From: Nicotiana tabacum
Lineage: Eukaryota > Streptophyta > Magnoliopsida > Solanales > Solanaceae
Assembly: GCF_000715075.1 (NCBI RefSeq)
Contig: NC_134095.1
Location: 51,016,806-51,080,805, forward strand
Direction of reading: 5' to 3'
Length of the DNA stretch: 64,000 nt
The first letter of the stretch is position 1; each line of letters starts with the position of its first letter. The notes below the pieces were generated by a model. It worked only from the letters and a program-made list of their open reading frames with translations. It searched no databases and was not told where the DNA came from. Shown piece after piece: positions 32,111-44,110 of this stretch. Both the position numbers and the translations under genes were made by a program.

Positions 32111-35100
32111 GATCGGGTTTATGACATTTGGAAGGACAACTCGTTCCTTTTGGGAACTGGGTTTGAAGAGTTGCCACCTAATGATTAAGGTGCATTAGGA
32201 CACCAATAGAGATTCAACAATGAGTTTTATTGAATAACCAGAGATAGGGTAAGGGCTTGAAATTATCCTAAGGAAAAGGTGTTAGGCACCCCTCAGGATC
32301 CACTAGTTTGGTTTTCGGCCAGGCAGTTATTGTGAATTTGGGTGCAATTAACATATAAGAAAATAAGGCTCAAATAAGAGGAGATTTCAATACATAATGG
32401 TTTGAAAGTAAAAGAACAATCAAAGAGCTGATTTTAAAAAAAGGAGTTAAAATGCTAAAAGAATAAAGAATAAAGGAAGGGGGTCCTAGGTTTATTAAAA
32501 ATATGGATCACCCCACACAATGTCCGGTAATCACTCCTCAATGTGGGGCTATACATGACATTATCGCGTGGTTATCATATCCATATCTACCCTTCCACCC
32601 CGTTAAGGTATTAAAGCGCAGATTGGTCTTGATTACTTATTGCATGCTATTACCCATCCCATTCCTATTAGTCCCGGAGGCACTTAGGACTACTAATCCT
32701 AGAAGGGAGGGATATTAGGCTTATTTGAAGTTTCAAAGGTAAAAATTCTAAGGTGACATACAAAACACATATTGCATGTTTGGGGAAACATATAAAACAA
32801 ACAAAGCCTCAAGTATACCTCCTCAAACAAAAACACATATAATAGCATGTCTTACACATATTGCTTAGGTATGATTAAAAATATTAAAAATGAGGGGGGA
32901 GGGGTTAACTATTGAGGCAGATTAGTTTATTACATAGCTCAGATAAGAAGTCTGAATCAGGCATGCCTGCTACTTGTAGCGATTAATAGAAGCAGATTCA
33001 GTTTACAGTTACTACTCTAAGGCTTGCCTAAATGTTTAGACGGGGTCCTATAGGCATGATATCTACTGAATTCAAAAGGTGATGAGACAGTAGAAATTTG
33101 AAATAAATTATTTGAAATCCTATAGGCATGCTTGCTAAACCTTGTTAAGCGAGGGAATTAGGTTATTAAAAGGATATTCCAAACGGACAAAATTAGACTG
33201 GTTACAGATTCTGCAGGTGATAGTATCTACTATTACTGATTTTAATTCCTATGAACATGGTATCTAACATTGAACGTGAACAAAGTGAATCAAATTATTT
33301 AAGAATCCCTACAGGCATGGTTTCTATGCGTTACTGATTTTAGATCCTTATAGACATGGTATCTAAATTCAGAAACTTGTTTTAAGCCTTATGGACATGG
33401 TATCTAAATGCAGAAACTAGTTTTAAACCATATTGGTATAGTATCTGAATGTACACAAGCAAGGAAACATCGCAGCAACCTATAGGCATGCTATCTAGAA
33501 TGCAGGACTGATTTGAACCCTATAAGCATGGTTTATAAATGAAGTTTGAATATGCAGAATTAAAAGTACCCTATAGGCATGTTTTCTACCCTTGCATGCA
33601 TAGTTACCCATTCCTTTTCACCATCCAGCCCCAAATGTTTATTACAACTTATTACAAATTACATCAGAAAAATACAAAGAAAAGTACAACCAGATGGGGC
33701 CTGATTCTTGAGTTCTTCTCTGAGTTATGAGATAAACCAAATCAAAGAACACTGATCCAAAGCCTTTCCCAGACTTGAGTGTGTTAGAGTTCCCTAAGGG
33801 CCTTAATAGGACCCCGGGCAGTGCTCACACCCAAGTTTCATAACCAGAATAGGGACAAGTAAGTATGGAAATGTCAGCCCTCATGTGTCCAAGTTCAGAG
33901 GGAGCTCATGGTTACCAAGGCAAGGCTCACAAGAGGGGGGTAGAACTTAAGTCTAAGAGAGAGTGGAAGTGCAGAAACAAAGCTTTAAGAACTAAGAAAG
34001 TAAAGAAGATGGAAAGAGGTGTTGGGAAATAGTAACAAAGTTGATAGCTTCATACAAAAGGCTTCAGGGGTTGGGAATTCATTGCAAAGAGCCTATGTAC
34101 TTAGGCAAGGGTCAACTTGGGGGATGCACATCAACAGAAGATGCTGGCATTCCTATAAGCCCACTAGAACACACAACACCTGAGAAAACATAGAGGTTAT
34201 GATCCCAGGGGGATCAAGTTTGAGTCATGGACGGCAATGTTCAATACTATCATGCCCAAAACAAACCATAAATATCACACATTGGGGTACGGGTTTAGGA
34301 TTCATAATACATTGACTCAGGATAGGAGAAAGAAATTACAGCATGCTAAATGAAATTACTGAATTAGATACAAGCAGTAGGCAGACAAGAATGCAAAAGT
34401 ATTAAGTAAACATATTGTTGTTGATGCTGAAATCTTAATCAGAACATACCAGTTAAAGAAGCAAAATGCAGTAAAGAAAGGTAGCAGGACTTCGGAATAT
34501 ATCTTTGGCTTTCAGCCAGCTAAACAGGACACAATACAAGTAGTAAAGCAGGAGAGTGTTTTGAGTGTAAGTGTGATTTCAGAACTAAAGTGTTCGTGTT
34601 TTTGCGCTAATGAGAGAGCAGGGTACTTATAGTTTGAAAACAGGTAGAAAATAAGGCAAGAATCATAGTTTAGCAGTAATTAAGGAAAACAACTATTGAG
34701 GAATCAGTAACATACTCGGTTGACTAAATAAGGTAAGAAAACAAAATAAAGTTGCAGAATATGGAGATAATCGAGAATCGGCGCTTAGTAAATCAGGGAA
34801 TCAAAGATTCGAAATTACTGATTTAAGGAGAGTGACATGGGTACTCATGAGTAAGAAAATAAACTAAGCTAAATAGGAGAATCGAAAGTTTAAAGGGAAG
34901 TTTTCAAATCAAGCCAAGAAACAGGGAACTCTGAGTCAGTCAAACAGAGAGTTATGAGTCCTGTTTTAGCATATAAATGGAGTGAGATATGTGTAACCAG
35001 ACATAGCAAGCAAAGAGTCAAGTCTTGACTAGTCAACACGAACACAAACATGTAAGTTAGGCATAAGAAACTCAGCAGAAATACATTCGAAGCGAGATAG

Positions 35101-36671
35101 TCACAGAAACTCAAACAAGAACAGGCCAGTCACAAAATCAAATGAAGAACCTTAGAAAAATTAGGGCTTTCAACCTAGGCGAGATAAAGAGAAGATAGAA
35201 ACCTAGAATCAGAAGGATCACCCAAAGGGAACAAGAAATTTTGAAAAGAACTTCTGCACTCAATCGAACAGTCCCAGACCCAAAACCATAAGATTTTGTA
35301 CAATAGAAGGATTTTAAAAAGAGGATAAATAGACAGATCGGACATATCTCAGGCAGACAACATTCACTTAAGAAATAGTTAGAAGAAATTAGGGGTTTTA
35401 ACATGCAAACTCAAACAGTAGGATAATACGAGCAAACCAGCAAAACATATCAAAAAATAAAAGAAAGGTTTCGAAATAACTTAACAAAATCTTAATCAGA
35501 AAGATAAGAAGTTTTGAAGGTAGAGTTTTAAAAGAAACTTTGAGAAAAACGTTTGGAAGTTTAGAGCAAACACAAATCTAAAATAGATCTGAAAGAAATC
35601 GGAAGAACCTTAAAGGTTAGGGTTTCAGAAGAACCTCAAATGGTAAGAAAGGCTTTGAAAGCCATCTATCTAAGCAGGAGAGTCAAGAGTCAGACTCGAG
35701 TAGCGATGGCTGGCCGAAGAATGGTTAGAGACGACCGGAGAACAGCCATAAACTGAAATCGACCAAGGTCTGGACCAATCTCTTTCAAGCCCTAGCCTTG
35801 AAACCATGATAATCAAACACGTAGAAGCCAAGGGGAGTGGATATAGGCCTTCGATGACTTTGGAAGCCATGGATTTGGGATGTTTTAGGGTTGTAGTGGA
35901 GGGCGGCGACTAGGGTTTGAGAGAGGATTGAGAGAGAATTGAGAGAAAAAAAAGGGATTCAGAGGTGGCTGGGGGTGTGAAATGGTTAGGGTTAGGGGGT
36001 AGTTCGAGATTAAAAATGGAAAGGAGGTTTGGTGGTCGTTGATCATTTTGATCAACGGCCTGGATTGAATGGGTAGGTAGGGGATCCGGGTGGGTTCTTT
36101 TAATTGGGTCGGGGATCGGGTTAAATGGGACTTGGGTCCTGGTAATTGGGCTCCAAATTGGTGGTTCAATTTAGGCCATAATTGAAATATAATTGGGCTA
36201 GATTTCAAATAGCCAATTTTCCCCTTTTTATTTTATAAAAATAGTAAATTAATTCTTGGAAATAAATTAAAGGTACTAAATTGACTAATAGTACATAATT
36301 ATAAAATAAAAAATACTGGACTTAATTTTTATAGATATAAACGTAATTAATATTAAAGGAGACTAATATTGCAATTATATGCAATTTGACTTTAAAAATA
36401 CTAAATAAATTTGTAAAAATATGTAAAAATTATATTAGCTATATTGTAGCATAAATATGAGATTCCAATAAATGAATCACTAAAAATGATAATTTTGGGA
36501 ATAATTATTAGGTTTTTCTAGATAAAAATAGGGCAATAAATTGATTTTAAAATCTTTAAAAATTAAGAAAAAATAATAAAATATTTGGACATACTTATAT
36601 ATGCATACATATGTTATTTTGAAAGTATTTTACATATTGAAAAATATACAGGGAAAAATTGGGTATCAACA
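32111..36671 (-). repeat. Ogre 3' LTR
   Basis: It begins at 36671 with TGTTGATACCCAATTTTTCC and runs left to 32111. The last bases shared with other copies are CATAAACCCGATC; the terminal GGGCGCGACA is lost at the LINE junction. TATA (TATAAGTA) is at 34631-34624. Compared with the 5' LTR it lacks about 165 bp around 34685 and has a single copy of the 247 bp segment that is duplicated there. ORF-like stretches within it are not genes. Confidence 0.9.
34624..34631 (-). promoter_or_regulatory. TATA box in Ogre 3' LTR
   Basis: TATAAGTA on the minus strand in the context ACTATAAGTACCCTGC, matching the LTR A TATA context TATAAATACCCTGC. Confidence 0.55.
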
Positions 36672-36690
36672 GCTGCCCCTATTTACCCGG
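36672..36690 (-). other. Polypurine tract of the Ogre element
   Basis: On the minus strand CCGGGTAAATAGGGGCAGC directly precedes the 3' LTR. It matches the polypurine tracts of element A and element B apart from an AAATA variant. Confidence 0.85.
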
Positions 36691-37289
36691 GATGGATGAA
36701 AGAGTTGTCGGGTTAAGATATGATGGCCAATTTTGACCGAACGAAATGGTTCGAGTAGGATTAGGCCGTGCTCTGGCTCCTGAGCTACCTACATATCCCT
36801 GGTCTTATAGGAATTAGGCCATATGTAGTCCAGGATCCGTCGGAGGAGTATGTCGATGGAGACTTTTTCAAGAACGGACGCAATATTCAAGACGGGGATG
36901 GTTAAGATTTGACATGGTTGTGGGAACTGGAGCGGTATGACTCCTGCCGAGATGGTCGTTGCTCGCCGGTTCACCTGCAAATAAGTAATACAAGCATATA
37001 TTGTGCGTAAATTTAAACATGATGCACATACCCGTCGGACCATGAATGTTGTCTTTGGACGGTTAGAATGACGTCCTTAGACCATGATGTCCTGGGCCAT
37101 GAAGCTTATGATAAAGGATTCGCAGGCCATGAAATGATGCTCTCGGGCTATAAGGATGATGCCTCCGAACCATGATGCCTTTGAATAATGATATGCAAGG
37201 GATTAAAAGGGGTCGTCAGGCCATGGCATGGTGTTCTCGGGCTATGAAAATGGTGCCTCCGAACAATGACACCTTTGGACAATTTGGCG

Positions 37290-37690
37290 ATCTTTCAGCC
37301 CATGAGATACAATATTTGGCAATCTTTCAGCCCATGCAATGCAGTAGGTGGCGATCTTTCAGCCGTGCAAATATAGATAAGGTAGCGATCTTTCAGCCAT
37401 GCAAATATAAATAAGGCGGCAATCTTTTAGCCCTGCAAATGTTAGATAAGGCGGAGATCTTTCAGCCATGCAAATGTAAATAAGGTGCAATCTTTCAGCC
37501 ATGCAAAGGTAGATAAGGTGGCGATCTTTCAGTCATGCAAAATGTGGATAAGGTGGAGATCTTTCAGCTATGCAAATGTAAATAAGGCGGCAATCTTTTA
37601 GCCATGCATAGGTAGATAAGGCGACGATCTTTCAGCCATGCAAAATGTGGATAAGGTGGCGATCTTTCAGCCATGCAAAAAGTAGATGAG
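37290..37690 (-). repeat. Tandem repeat, about 34 bp unit
   Basis: About eleven copies of GGCGATCTTTCAGCCATGCA with AAATGTAGATAAGGT spacing, plus-strand wording. Counterpart of 9411-9720. Confidence 0.9.
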
Positions 37691-38287
37691 GTAGAGCTTA
37701 ACCTCGGAAGGCGGAATGGTAGCCTTATGCGATGCAGAAATGCAGATGGAGATAGCGTTTAGTCTCGGAAGGCAGAATGGTAACCTTATGCAATGCAAAA
37801 ATACAGATGGAGACAACGTTTAGCCTCGGAAGGCAGAATGGTACCCTTATGCAATGCAAAAATGCAGATGGAGATAGCGTATAGTCTCGGAAGGCAGAAT
37901 GGTAGCCTTATGCAATGCAGAAATGCAGATAGAGACAGCGTTTAGTCTCGGAAGGTAGAATGGTAGCCTTATGCAATGCAAAAATGCAGATGGAGACAAC
38001 GTTTAGCCTCGGAAGGCAGAACGGTAGCCTTATGCAATGAAAAAATGCATATAGAGATAGCGTTTAGTCTCGAAAGGTAGAATGGTAGCCTTATGCAATG
38101 TAAAAAATACAGATGGAGACAATGTTTAGTCTCGGAAGATAGAATGGTAGCCTTATGCAATGCAAAAATGTAGATGGAGACAGCGTTTAGTCTCGGAAGG
38201 CAGAATGGTAGCCTTATGCAATGCAAAATTGCAGATGGATACAATGTTTACTCTCGGAAGGCAGAATGGTAGCCTTATGCAAGAAAT
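37690..38287 (-). repeat. Tandem repeat, 61 bp unit, about 10 copies
   Basis: The phrase CTCGGAAGGCAGAATGGTAG recurs every 61 bp (for example AGTCTCGG at 37761, AGCCTCGG at 37822), with CCTTATGCAATGCAAAAATG and GATGGAGACAGCGTTT. Counterpart of 9175-9410, expanded here from four to about ten copies. Confidence 0.93.
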
Positions 38288-38747
38288 AAAATGGCAAATA
38301 GTGATAGAGCTTTTCTTAGCTAATAGCAGATTACGGTATCGTGACTGCCGGGGATATTGTGACACACGAAATATCACCGACGTACGTGGATAGCAAATAT
38401 CGGTAAGTGCGATAGTTCTGAGATTTGTATTCCTGAACAATGTCTGTCTCATGAGTGTATAGTGCGTTCGATGATTTCACAGTCCAAGTGCCTGCATCCA
38501 AAGAAAAATCGTGAGTTTTGTAAAATAGGGAAGGTTAATTCGTATCCACGCTGGCTCTGCTTGACCCGCTCAACTTTTATCTGGTGATACTGTATGTATC
38601 GTTAGGGTAGCGTTGCTAAACAAGGCAATTTCAGTAATAAACATGCATGATTTTGTAAAAATACGGTATAAGTATATAATTAAAATAAGTTTTTGATGAA
38701 CTGATGACTGTAACGTGGCTCAAGACGTTGCGACCTCTCTTGCTTCG

Positions 38748-38866
38748 GAATTTTGAGGGTCCTACTCAAAATTCTGCCCCAGTTTAATATGTTGATGCTT
38801 CCGACTGTTTCTAGCGACAATTAGCTGAAATCAACTTCGGAATTTTGAGGGTCCTCCTCAAAATTC
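38748..38866. other. Two conserved stem-loops in the Ogre 3' UTR
   Basis: 38748-38774: GAATTTTGAG, a 7 nt loop and CTCAAAATTC (10 bp). 38840-38866: GAATTTTGAGG, loop GTCCT and CCTCAAAATTC (11 bp). Each is followed on the plus strand by TGCCCCAGTTT. They match 8604-8630 of element A. Confidence 0.75.
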
Positions 38867-39051
38867 TGCCCCAGTTTCCAATTGCAGGGGAAATGAAAAT
38901 TTTATTGAATTGTGACCGAACCCATAGGGTTGCCTACGTATCCCCTCTTAAACGGAAATCAGGTCAGGTGTAGTTCATATTACATCATATAAGGAAAGCA
39001 TGAAAATTACACATAGTAACGCTTGATTGCATCTGAATTAATTGGTTTTGG

Positions 39052-40358
39052 CTAGACTTCTCCGTCAATTTTGGCAAGTATGAGGGCTCCTCCTGTCAGA
39101 ACCTGGTGAACCATGTATGGACCCTGCCAGTTGGGAGAGAACTTCCCTTTGGCTTCATCTTGATGCGGGAAAATTTTCTTTAACAATAGCTGCCTTGGTG
39201 TGAACTGTCTCGGCTTGACTCTTTTGTTGAATGCTCTGGACATTCTGTTCTGATAAAGTTGACCATGGCAAACTACATTCATTCTCTTTCCATCTATAAG
39301 AGCCAGTTGCTCGTAACTACTCTTCACCCATTCTGCATCGTCGAGCTCAGTTTCCTGTATGATCCTTAAGGAATGAATTTCTACCTCAGTGGGGATGACT
39401 ACCTCTGTACCATAAACCAGCATATAGGGGGTTGCCCCGATTGATGTGCGGACTGTGGTGCGATACCCCAATAGAGCAAATGGTAGCTTCTCGTGCCACT
39501 GCTTATGCTTCTCTATCATTTTCCTTAGTATCTTCTTGATATTCTTATTGGCGGCTTCTACGGCCCCGTTCATCTGAGGTCTGTAGGCTGTAGAATTCTT
39601 GTGTCTGATCTTGAAAGTTTTGCACATGGCTTTCATCAAGTCACTGTTGAGATTGGAGCCATTATCAGTAATGATTGACTCTGGAATCCCGAATAGACAA
39701 ATAATGCGGTCGCAGACAAAGTCTGCCATGACTTTCTTAGTTCCTGCTCTGTAAGATGCTGCTTCGACCCATTTGGTGAAATAGTCGATTGCTACTAGGA
39801 TAAATCTGTGCCTGTTGGAAGCGCCAAGATCGATCGGTCCAATAACATTTATTCCCCACGCAACGAAAGGCCATGGTGAGCTCGTTGCATTAAGCCCATT
39901 TAGAAGTACCTTTATCATGTCTGAATGTATTTGCCAGCCATGGCATTTCTGGACATACTGGATGCAATCCGTCTCCATAGTTATCCAAAAGTAACCAGCT
40001 CGGAGTATCTTCTTTGCTAAGACAAGACCGTTTATATCTGGACCATAGGTCCCAGCATGAATTTCCTCTAGTAGCCTGGATGCTTCGTTTGCGTCGACAC
40101 ACCTTAGTAATCCCAAATCAGGAGTCCTCTTATATAGGATTCCTCCATTGTGAAAGATATTGTTTGACAACCTCCGAAGTGTATGTTTCTGAGTAGGATT
40201 TGCAAGTTCTGGGTATTCGCCTTTGTCAAATATTCCTTGATATCATGAAACCAACGCTTTTCGTCTGCTTCTTCTTCAACATAGGAACAATAAGCTGGCT
40301 GATCATGGATCTTTACTGGAATGGGATCAATGAAGATTTTATCTGGATGTTGTATCAT
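39052..40358 (-). pseudogene. Ogre integrase
   Basis: The enzyme inserts retrotransposon DNA into the genome. The N-terminal zinc finger is degenerate: HAGTYGPDINGLVLAKKI and QKCHGWQIHSD, with W where a zinc-binding cysteine is expected. The DDE core is readable: first Asp in FILVAIDYFTKWVEA, second in SIITDNGSNLNSD, Glu in MNGAVEAANKNIKKILRK. The C-terminus has PYMLVYGTEVVIPTEV, AFNKRVKPRQFTPRQL, FSPNWQGPYMVHQVL and no chromodomain, as in Tat elements. The longest open piece is 40170-39052 (372 codons). A frameshift near 40195 separates it from the upstream part (40358-40195). The missing finger ligand and the frameshift indicate inactivity. Confidence 0.92.
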
Positions 40359-40760
40359 GGAGATAGGGTAGCCAATGCATCGGTAAACTCATTCTGGACT
40401 CTGGGAATATGTTGGAATTCCATCTTTGTGAACCTCTTTCTCAATTCCTATACATGATGCAGATATGGGAGTATCTTGTAGTTCTTGGTTTCCCATTCCT
40501 CCCGAACCTGGTGTATAAGCAAGTCTAGAATGTTCATGTCAATAGCCATCTTGAGCCCTAAGATGCAGCCTTCGTACTCGGCCATATTGTTGGTGCATGG
40601 GAATCTGAGTTTGGCGGACACCGGATAATGCTGACCAGTTTCTGATACGAGGACTACTCCTATGCCGACTCCCTTGAAGTTTCATGCTCCATCGAAAAAC
40701 ATTATCCAAACGTCATAGGATTCTGCAATGTCTTATCTTATGAATGATATCTCTTCGTCA
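40330..40760 (-). pseudogene. Ogre second (archaeal-type) RNase H domain
   Basis: Tat/Ogre elements carry an extra RNase H acquired between the RT-RNase H and the integrase. Read leftward from 40760: WIMFFDGA, a stop (TGA for an expected Trp), NFKGVGIGVVLVSETGQH, TNNMAEYEGCILGLKMAIDM, another stop, then EFQHIPRVQNEFTDALATLS. These supply the expected acidic residues (D of FFDGA, E of AEYEG, D of TDALATL), so catalytic positions survive but the frame is interrupted by TGA and TAG. It would degrade RNA in RNA-DNA hybrids. Confidence 0.85.
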
Positions 40761-42385
40761 GGAAAATATGTTTTTAGAGGTTCGTATTCTCCATCCATGG
40801 GGTTTTCAGCAAGGTGATCTGCTAGTGCCTGTCCCTTGATCGCATTTTGAGTCACGTAGACAATGTCAAATTCACTCAACAGGATTTGCCACTTGGCTAA
40901 CTTGCCAGTGGGCATGGGCTTCTGAAAGGTGTACTTCAAGGGATCTATCCTTGATATGAGATATGTAATATAGGCACAGAAATAGTGCCTTAGCTTCTGG
41001 GCTACCCAAGTCATAGCATAACAGGTGCGTTCTAACAGAGAATATCGGGCCTCTTACGGGGTGAACTTCTTTCTGAGATAATAGATGGCATGCTCCTTCC
41101 TCCCCGTTTCGTCATGCTGCCCCAGAACGCAACCGAAAGCTCCATCCAATACTGCAAGGTAGAGTAATAGAGGACTACCTAGCTCGGGCGGGACCAAGAC
41201 TAGTGGTGTTGAAAGGTATTCCTTGATTCTGTCGAAGGCTTTTTGGTAGTCATCAGTCCATTTGGTAGCGGTGTCCTTCTTTAACATCTTAAAGATTGGC
41301 TCACGGATAATTACAGATTGTGCTCTGAACTGGTTGATGTAGTTGAGTCTTCCCAAGAAAATCATAACGTCCTTCTTGTTCTTTGGCAGTGGCAATTCTT
41401 GAATAGTTTTGACCTTTAATGGATCCAGTTCTATTCCTCGGCGACACACAATGAACCCAAGCAGTTTTCCACCGAGAACCCCAAATGCACATTTAGCGGG
41501 GTTCAGTTTTAGGTTGTAGCTTCGTAATCTGTTGAAGAATTTCCTCAAATCTTCCATGTGATCAATGGCCTTCTCGGACTTGATAATAACATCATCTACG
41601 CACACTTCTATCTCCCTGTGTATCATATCATGAAAAATGGTTATCATGGCCCTCATGTAGGTGGCCTCTGCATTCTTTAACCCAAACGGCATCATTTTCT
41701 AACAATACATTCCCTACGGCGTGATGAAAGCCGTTTTCTTAGCATCTTCTTCATCCATCCAGATCTGATGATAACCAGCGAAACAATCTACAAACAATTA
41801 CAACTCATGCTTGGCGCAATTGTCGATCAGGATGTGTATGTTTGGCAAGGGGAAGTCATCTTTCGGACTGGCTCGATAGAGATCCCGATACTCGACACAG
41901 ACTCGGATCTTCCCGTCCTTCTTTGGCATAGGCACGATGTTGGCTAACCATGTCGGGTATTCTACTACCCTGAGAACCTTAGCTTTGACCTGCTTAGTGA
42001 CTTCTTCCTTGATTTTCAGACTCATGTCAAGCTTGAACTTTCTGAGCTTTTGCTTTACCAGCGGACATGTTGGATCGGTTGGCAGTTTTTGAGCCACAAT
42101 AGACATACTCAGGCCAATCATGTCATCATACGACAAGGTGAATATGTCCTCATATTCCCTTAGAAATTCTATGTATTCCTTCTTTTCTGACGGTGATAAA
42201 TGAACGTTGATTCGTGTTTCTTTGACGTTTTCTGCATCTCCCATGTTAACAATATTAGTCTCGTCCAGGTTGGACTTTGGTCTATTATCAAAGTTCTCAA
42301 CTTCCTTAACAATCTCTTCTAGTATGTCATCTTCCTCTGAATCCATGTTTATTTGTTGTGTTGTCTCGTTGCATGTCACAGTCAT
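40761..42385 (-). pseudogene. Ogre reverse transcriptase and RNase H
   Basis: Starts at ATG 42385 (MTVTCNETTQQINMDSEEDD), an acidic leader. It is followed by EYEDIFTLSYDDMIGL, the RT fingers (PMPKKDGKIRVCVEYRDLYR), DDFPLPNIHILID, CFAGYHQIWMDEEDAKKTAF, MMPFGLKNAEATYMRAM and the catalytic box VCVDDVIIKS (41591-41602), in which the usual Tyr of YVDD is Cys. The connection domain and first RNase H follow (PPELGSPLLLYLAVLDGAFG, then MTWVAQKLRHYFCAYITYLI, KGQALADHLAENP). Three stops (TAA, TAG, TAG) lie between 41797 and 41696 without frame change, and more near 41040. Clearly inactive. Confidence 0.92.
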
Positions 42386-42634
42386 TGGCTCATCAAGATA
42401 AGTAATAGTAATGTTGTATAAGTAAATTAATGAGAGAAAAATAATAAACAGTGTTGATTCATAGAAAAATCAAAATACTTTAATAAATTGCATAATCGTT
42501 TTGAACATTGGAGATCTTATTGCAGGAATTGAAAACATACGAGAAACTAAAAATCTTTCAGTAAATCAAAAAAGTGCTTGTTTTAGCCTTGCTACCCTGA
42601 GGCTCGTCGGGCTTTGGTTGTCCTGATGGTCCAG
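42386..42634 (-). other. Non-coding gap between protease/G-patch and RT, possible Ogre intron
   Basis: About 220 bp of AT-rich, stop-rich sequence separates CCTCAGGGTAGCAAGG (near 42600) from the RT leader. Described Ogre elements have a spliced intron between the protease and RT parts, and this gap is at that position. I cannot identify both splice sites with certainty; GGGTAGC near 42597 is a donor candidate. Confidence 0.45.
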
Positions 42635-43205
42635 TTATTGAGGCAGTCCCCTCTGCTTATGACCTGTATGAAAGGGCCTTCCCCCCTCCTCCTCGAGAAC
42701 AACACAACAATCCATGTCATTTTCCTCTAAGAACAAGTTTTTCACAGCTGTCAGTGCTTCCTCTTCTTCTGACCCATAGATAACATAGGTCGGTTGGAAA
42801 GTTTGCTCCAAATGTGGTATTGGTTGCTCTAGCGGATAGTAAGGACTGCGCCATGGTGGCAACCAGTTGTTGAACTCTTCCCAGGTATACTCATATCCCA
42901 GACCGAAAGTAGTGCCATGTTTCTTAAGCTTTATAGGCTTAGCAATTCCTTGAAGGTTCTTGCCGAGCCCTTTTCCAGGTTCGTACCCACTCCAATTCAA
43001 TATGCTCTCGATCATGTTATCCCACCATTTTCTTTGTCAACAGCATTTACCCGTTCGATGTGATGGTAAGTCTCTCCTCCTAGCTTCTTTCTCCCCTCGA
43101 TTTATGGAATGGTCTGGCGACTGTATATAGGGTTGCTACCGTCACCGTGAATAATCACTTCCTGGTGGTTCCACTCAAACTTTATTGCCTGATGTAGTGT
43201 TGATG
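42635..43205 (-). pseudogene. Ogre protease-RT linker with G-patch-like motif
   Basis: The open frame 43015-42635 begins MIESILNWSGYEPGKGLGKN and continues LQGIAKPIKLKKHGTTFGLG and EFNNWLPPWRSPYYPL. GYEPGKGLGKNLQGI is a G-patch-like motif that follows the protease in Tat elements. An acidic tail (EEEEALTAVKNLFLEENDMD) leads to the possible intron. Between 43205 and 43016 a frameshift separates it from the protease, though residues such as HHIERVNAVDK are still readable in another frame. G-patch motifs typically bind RNA or helicases; the role here is unknown. Confidence 0.8.
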
Positions 43206-44110
43206 CTACGGCCCAGCAGCATGAATCCATGGCCGTCCCAACAGCAGATTGTAAGATGCAAGCACGTTTATCACTTTGAAATCAATATAGAACAAAGTTG
43301 GTCCCATTTGCAAACACAGACTAATCTCCCCAATGGTGGACCTTTGGGAACCGTCGAAGGATTTCACGTTGATAGCTTCGTCCTTTATCTCATGCAGTCC
43401 CTTACCTAACTTCTTAAGTGTAACTAGCGGACAAATGTTGAGGTTGGAACCCCCATCAATCAGGATCCTGGTGATGAAGTAGTCTTCGCATTGCACAGTG
43501 ATGTGCAGCGCTTTGTTGTGACCCAATCCCTCATGTGGTAGCTCATCCTCATGAAAAGTGATCTTATGACTTTCCAATACCTGTCCTACCATGTTAGCCA
43601 TTTCTCCGCCAGAGATGTTGCTTGGTACGTACGCCTCACTTAGTACCCTTAGCAGAGCATTCTTGTGTGCCTCATAATTTTGTAGCAAAGCGAGGATAGA
43701 GATTTGTGCTGGTGTTTTGTTCAACTGGTCGATGACCGAGTATTCCTTGGCTTGCATCTTTCTCCAAAGATCGTCCGGACCTGTCTCAATGATGAGTGAC
43801 TGATTGGAGGCCTGCTTGCTTGACTTAGCTAGGTGTTCTGGGGTATAGACCCTACCAGTTCTCGTCATACCCTGTGCGGCAACAGTTTCCTCAAACCTAA
43901 CCTTGCCTTTCCTCCTTGCCTCAACTGTATAGTCCCATGGTATAGCCTTTGTATGTAATGGTGTGATGGTCGACATCGCCACTAGGATTGGCGTGGCTAT
44001 CCTTACTCTGAACGGAGCATGTGCCTTGGGTGGTAAAACTGCAACTTCAAACGGTGTGGGTACATTGTCTGGAGACACGAATTCGACCTCATTTGGTGCT
44101 GGTGTCTTTG
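43206..44110 (-). pseudogene. Ogre aspartic protease region
   Basis: Frame 44078-43206 (290 codons) is uninterrupted. It starts after a frameshift from gag near 44110 with SPDNVPTPFEVAVLPPKAHA and contains the linker TKAIPWDYTVEARRKGK and RTGRVYTPEHLAKSSKQ. The protease fold follows: HNKALHITVQCEDYFITRIL, the active-site loop LIDGGSNLNICPL (DGGS in place of DSG/DTG, as is usual in this lineage), TIGEISLCLQMGPTLFYIDF and YNLLLGRPWIHAAGP. This enzyme would process the polyprotein. It ends at a stop at 43206, where the family normally reads on. Confidence 0.9.

Larger units (their letters stand above)
29216..32117 (-). mobile_element. RTE-clade LINE, 5' truncated, minus strand
   Basis: The 3' end is a (TTG)n tail (29222-29262 as CAA on the plus strand). 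It is preceded by a block (29263-29370) with GACCCGACGGTGTGGGATAA and AAGGTCTGCATACATACTAT, which resembles the 3' region of the tobacco TS SINE; such SINEs share tails with RTE LINEs. Coding homology runs from 29583 to 32107 (endonuclease then reverse transcriptase). The 5' end is lost at 32117 where sequence switches to the Ogre LTR. The second target-duplication copy is not found. Confidence 0.85.
36691..39051 (-). other. Ogre 3' untranslated region with tandem arrays
   Basis: Non-coding. Reading leftward from the integrase stop: a GGGATACGTAGGCAACCC block (38943-38926), two 10-11 bp stem-loops (38866-38840 and 38774-38748), the 61 bp array (38287-37690), the 34 bp array (37690-37290), a degenerate array (37290-37080) and a GGGATATGTAGGTAGCTCAG block (36799-36780). 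The PPT ends it. The order exactly mirrors 8448-10344, which confirms common ancestry of the two elements. Frames such as 37172-37414 and 37969-38452 are artefacts of the arrays. Confidence 0.85.

Noticed and set aside
35885..36208. 107-codon minus-strand frame rich in Pro/Ser/Leu
   Set aside because: It lies in the Ogre 3' LTR. The 5' LTR equivalent is interrupted, and no domain is visible.
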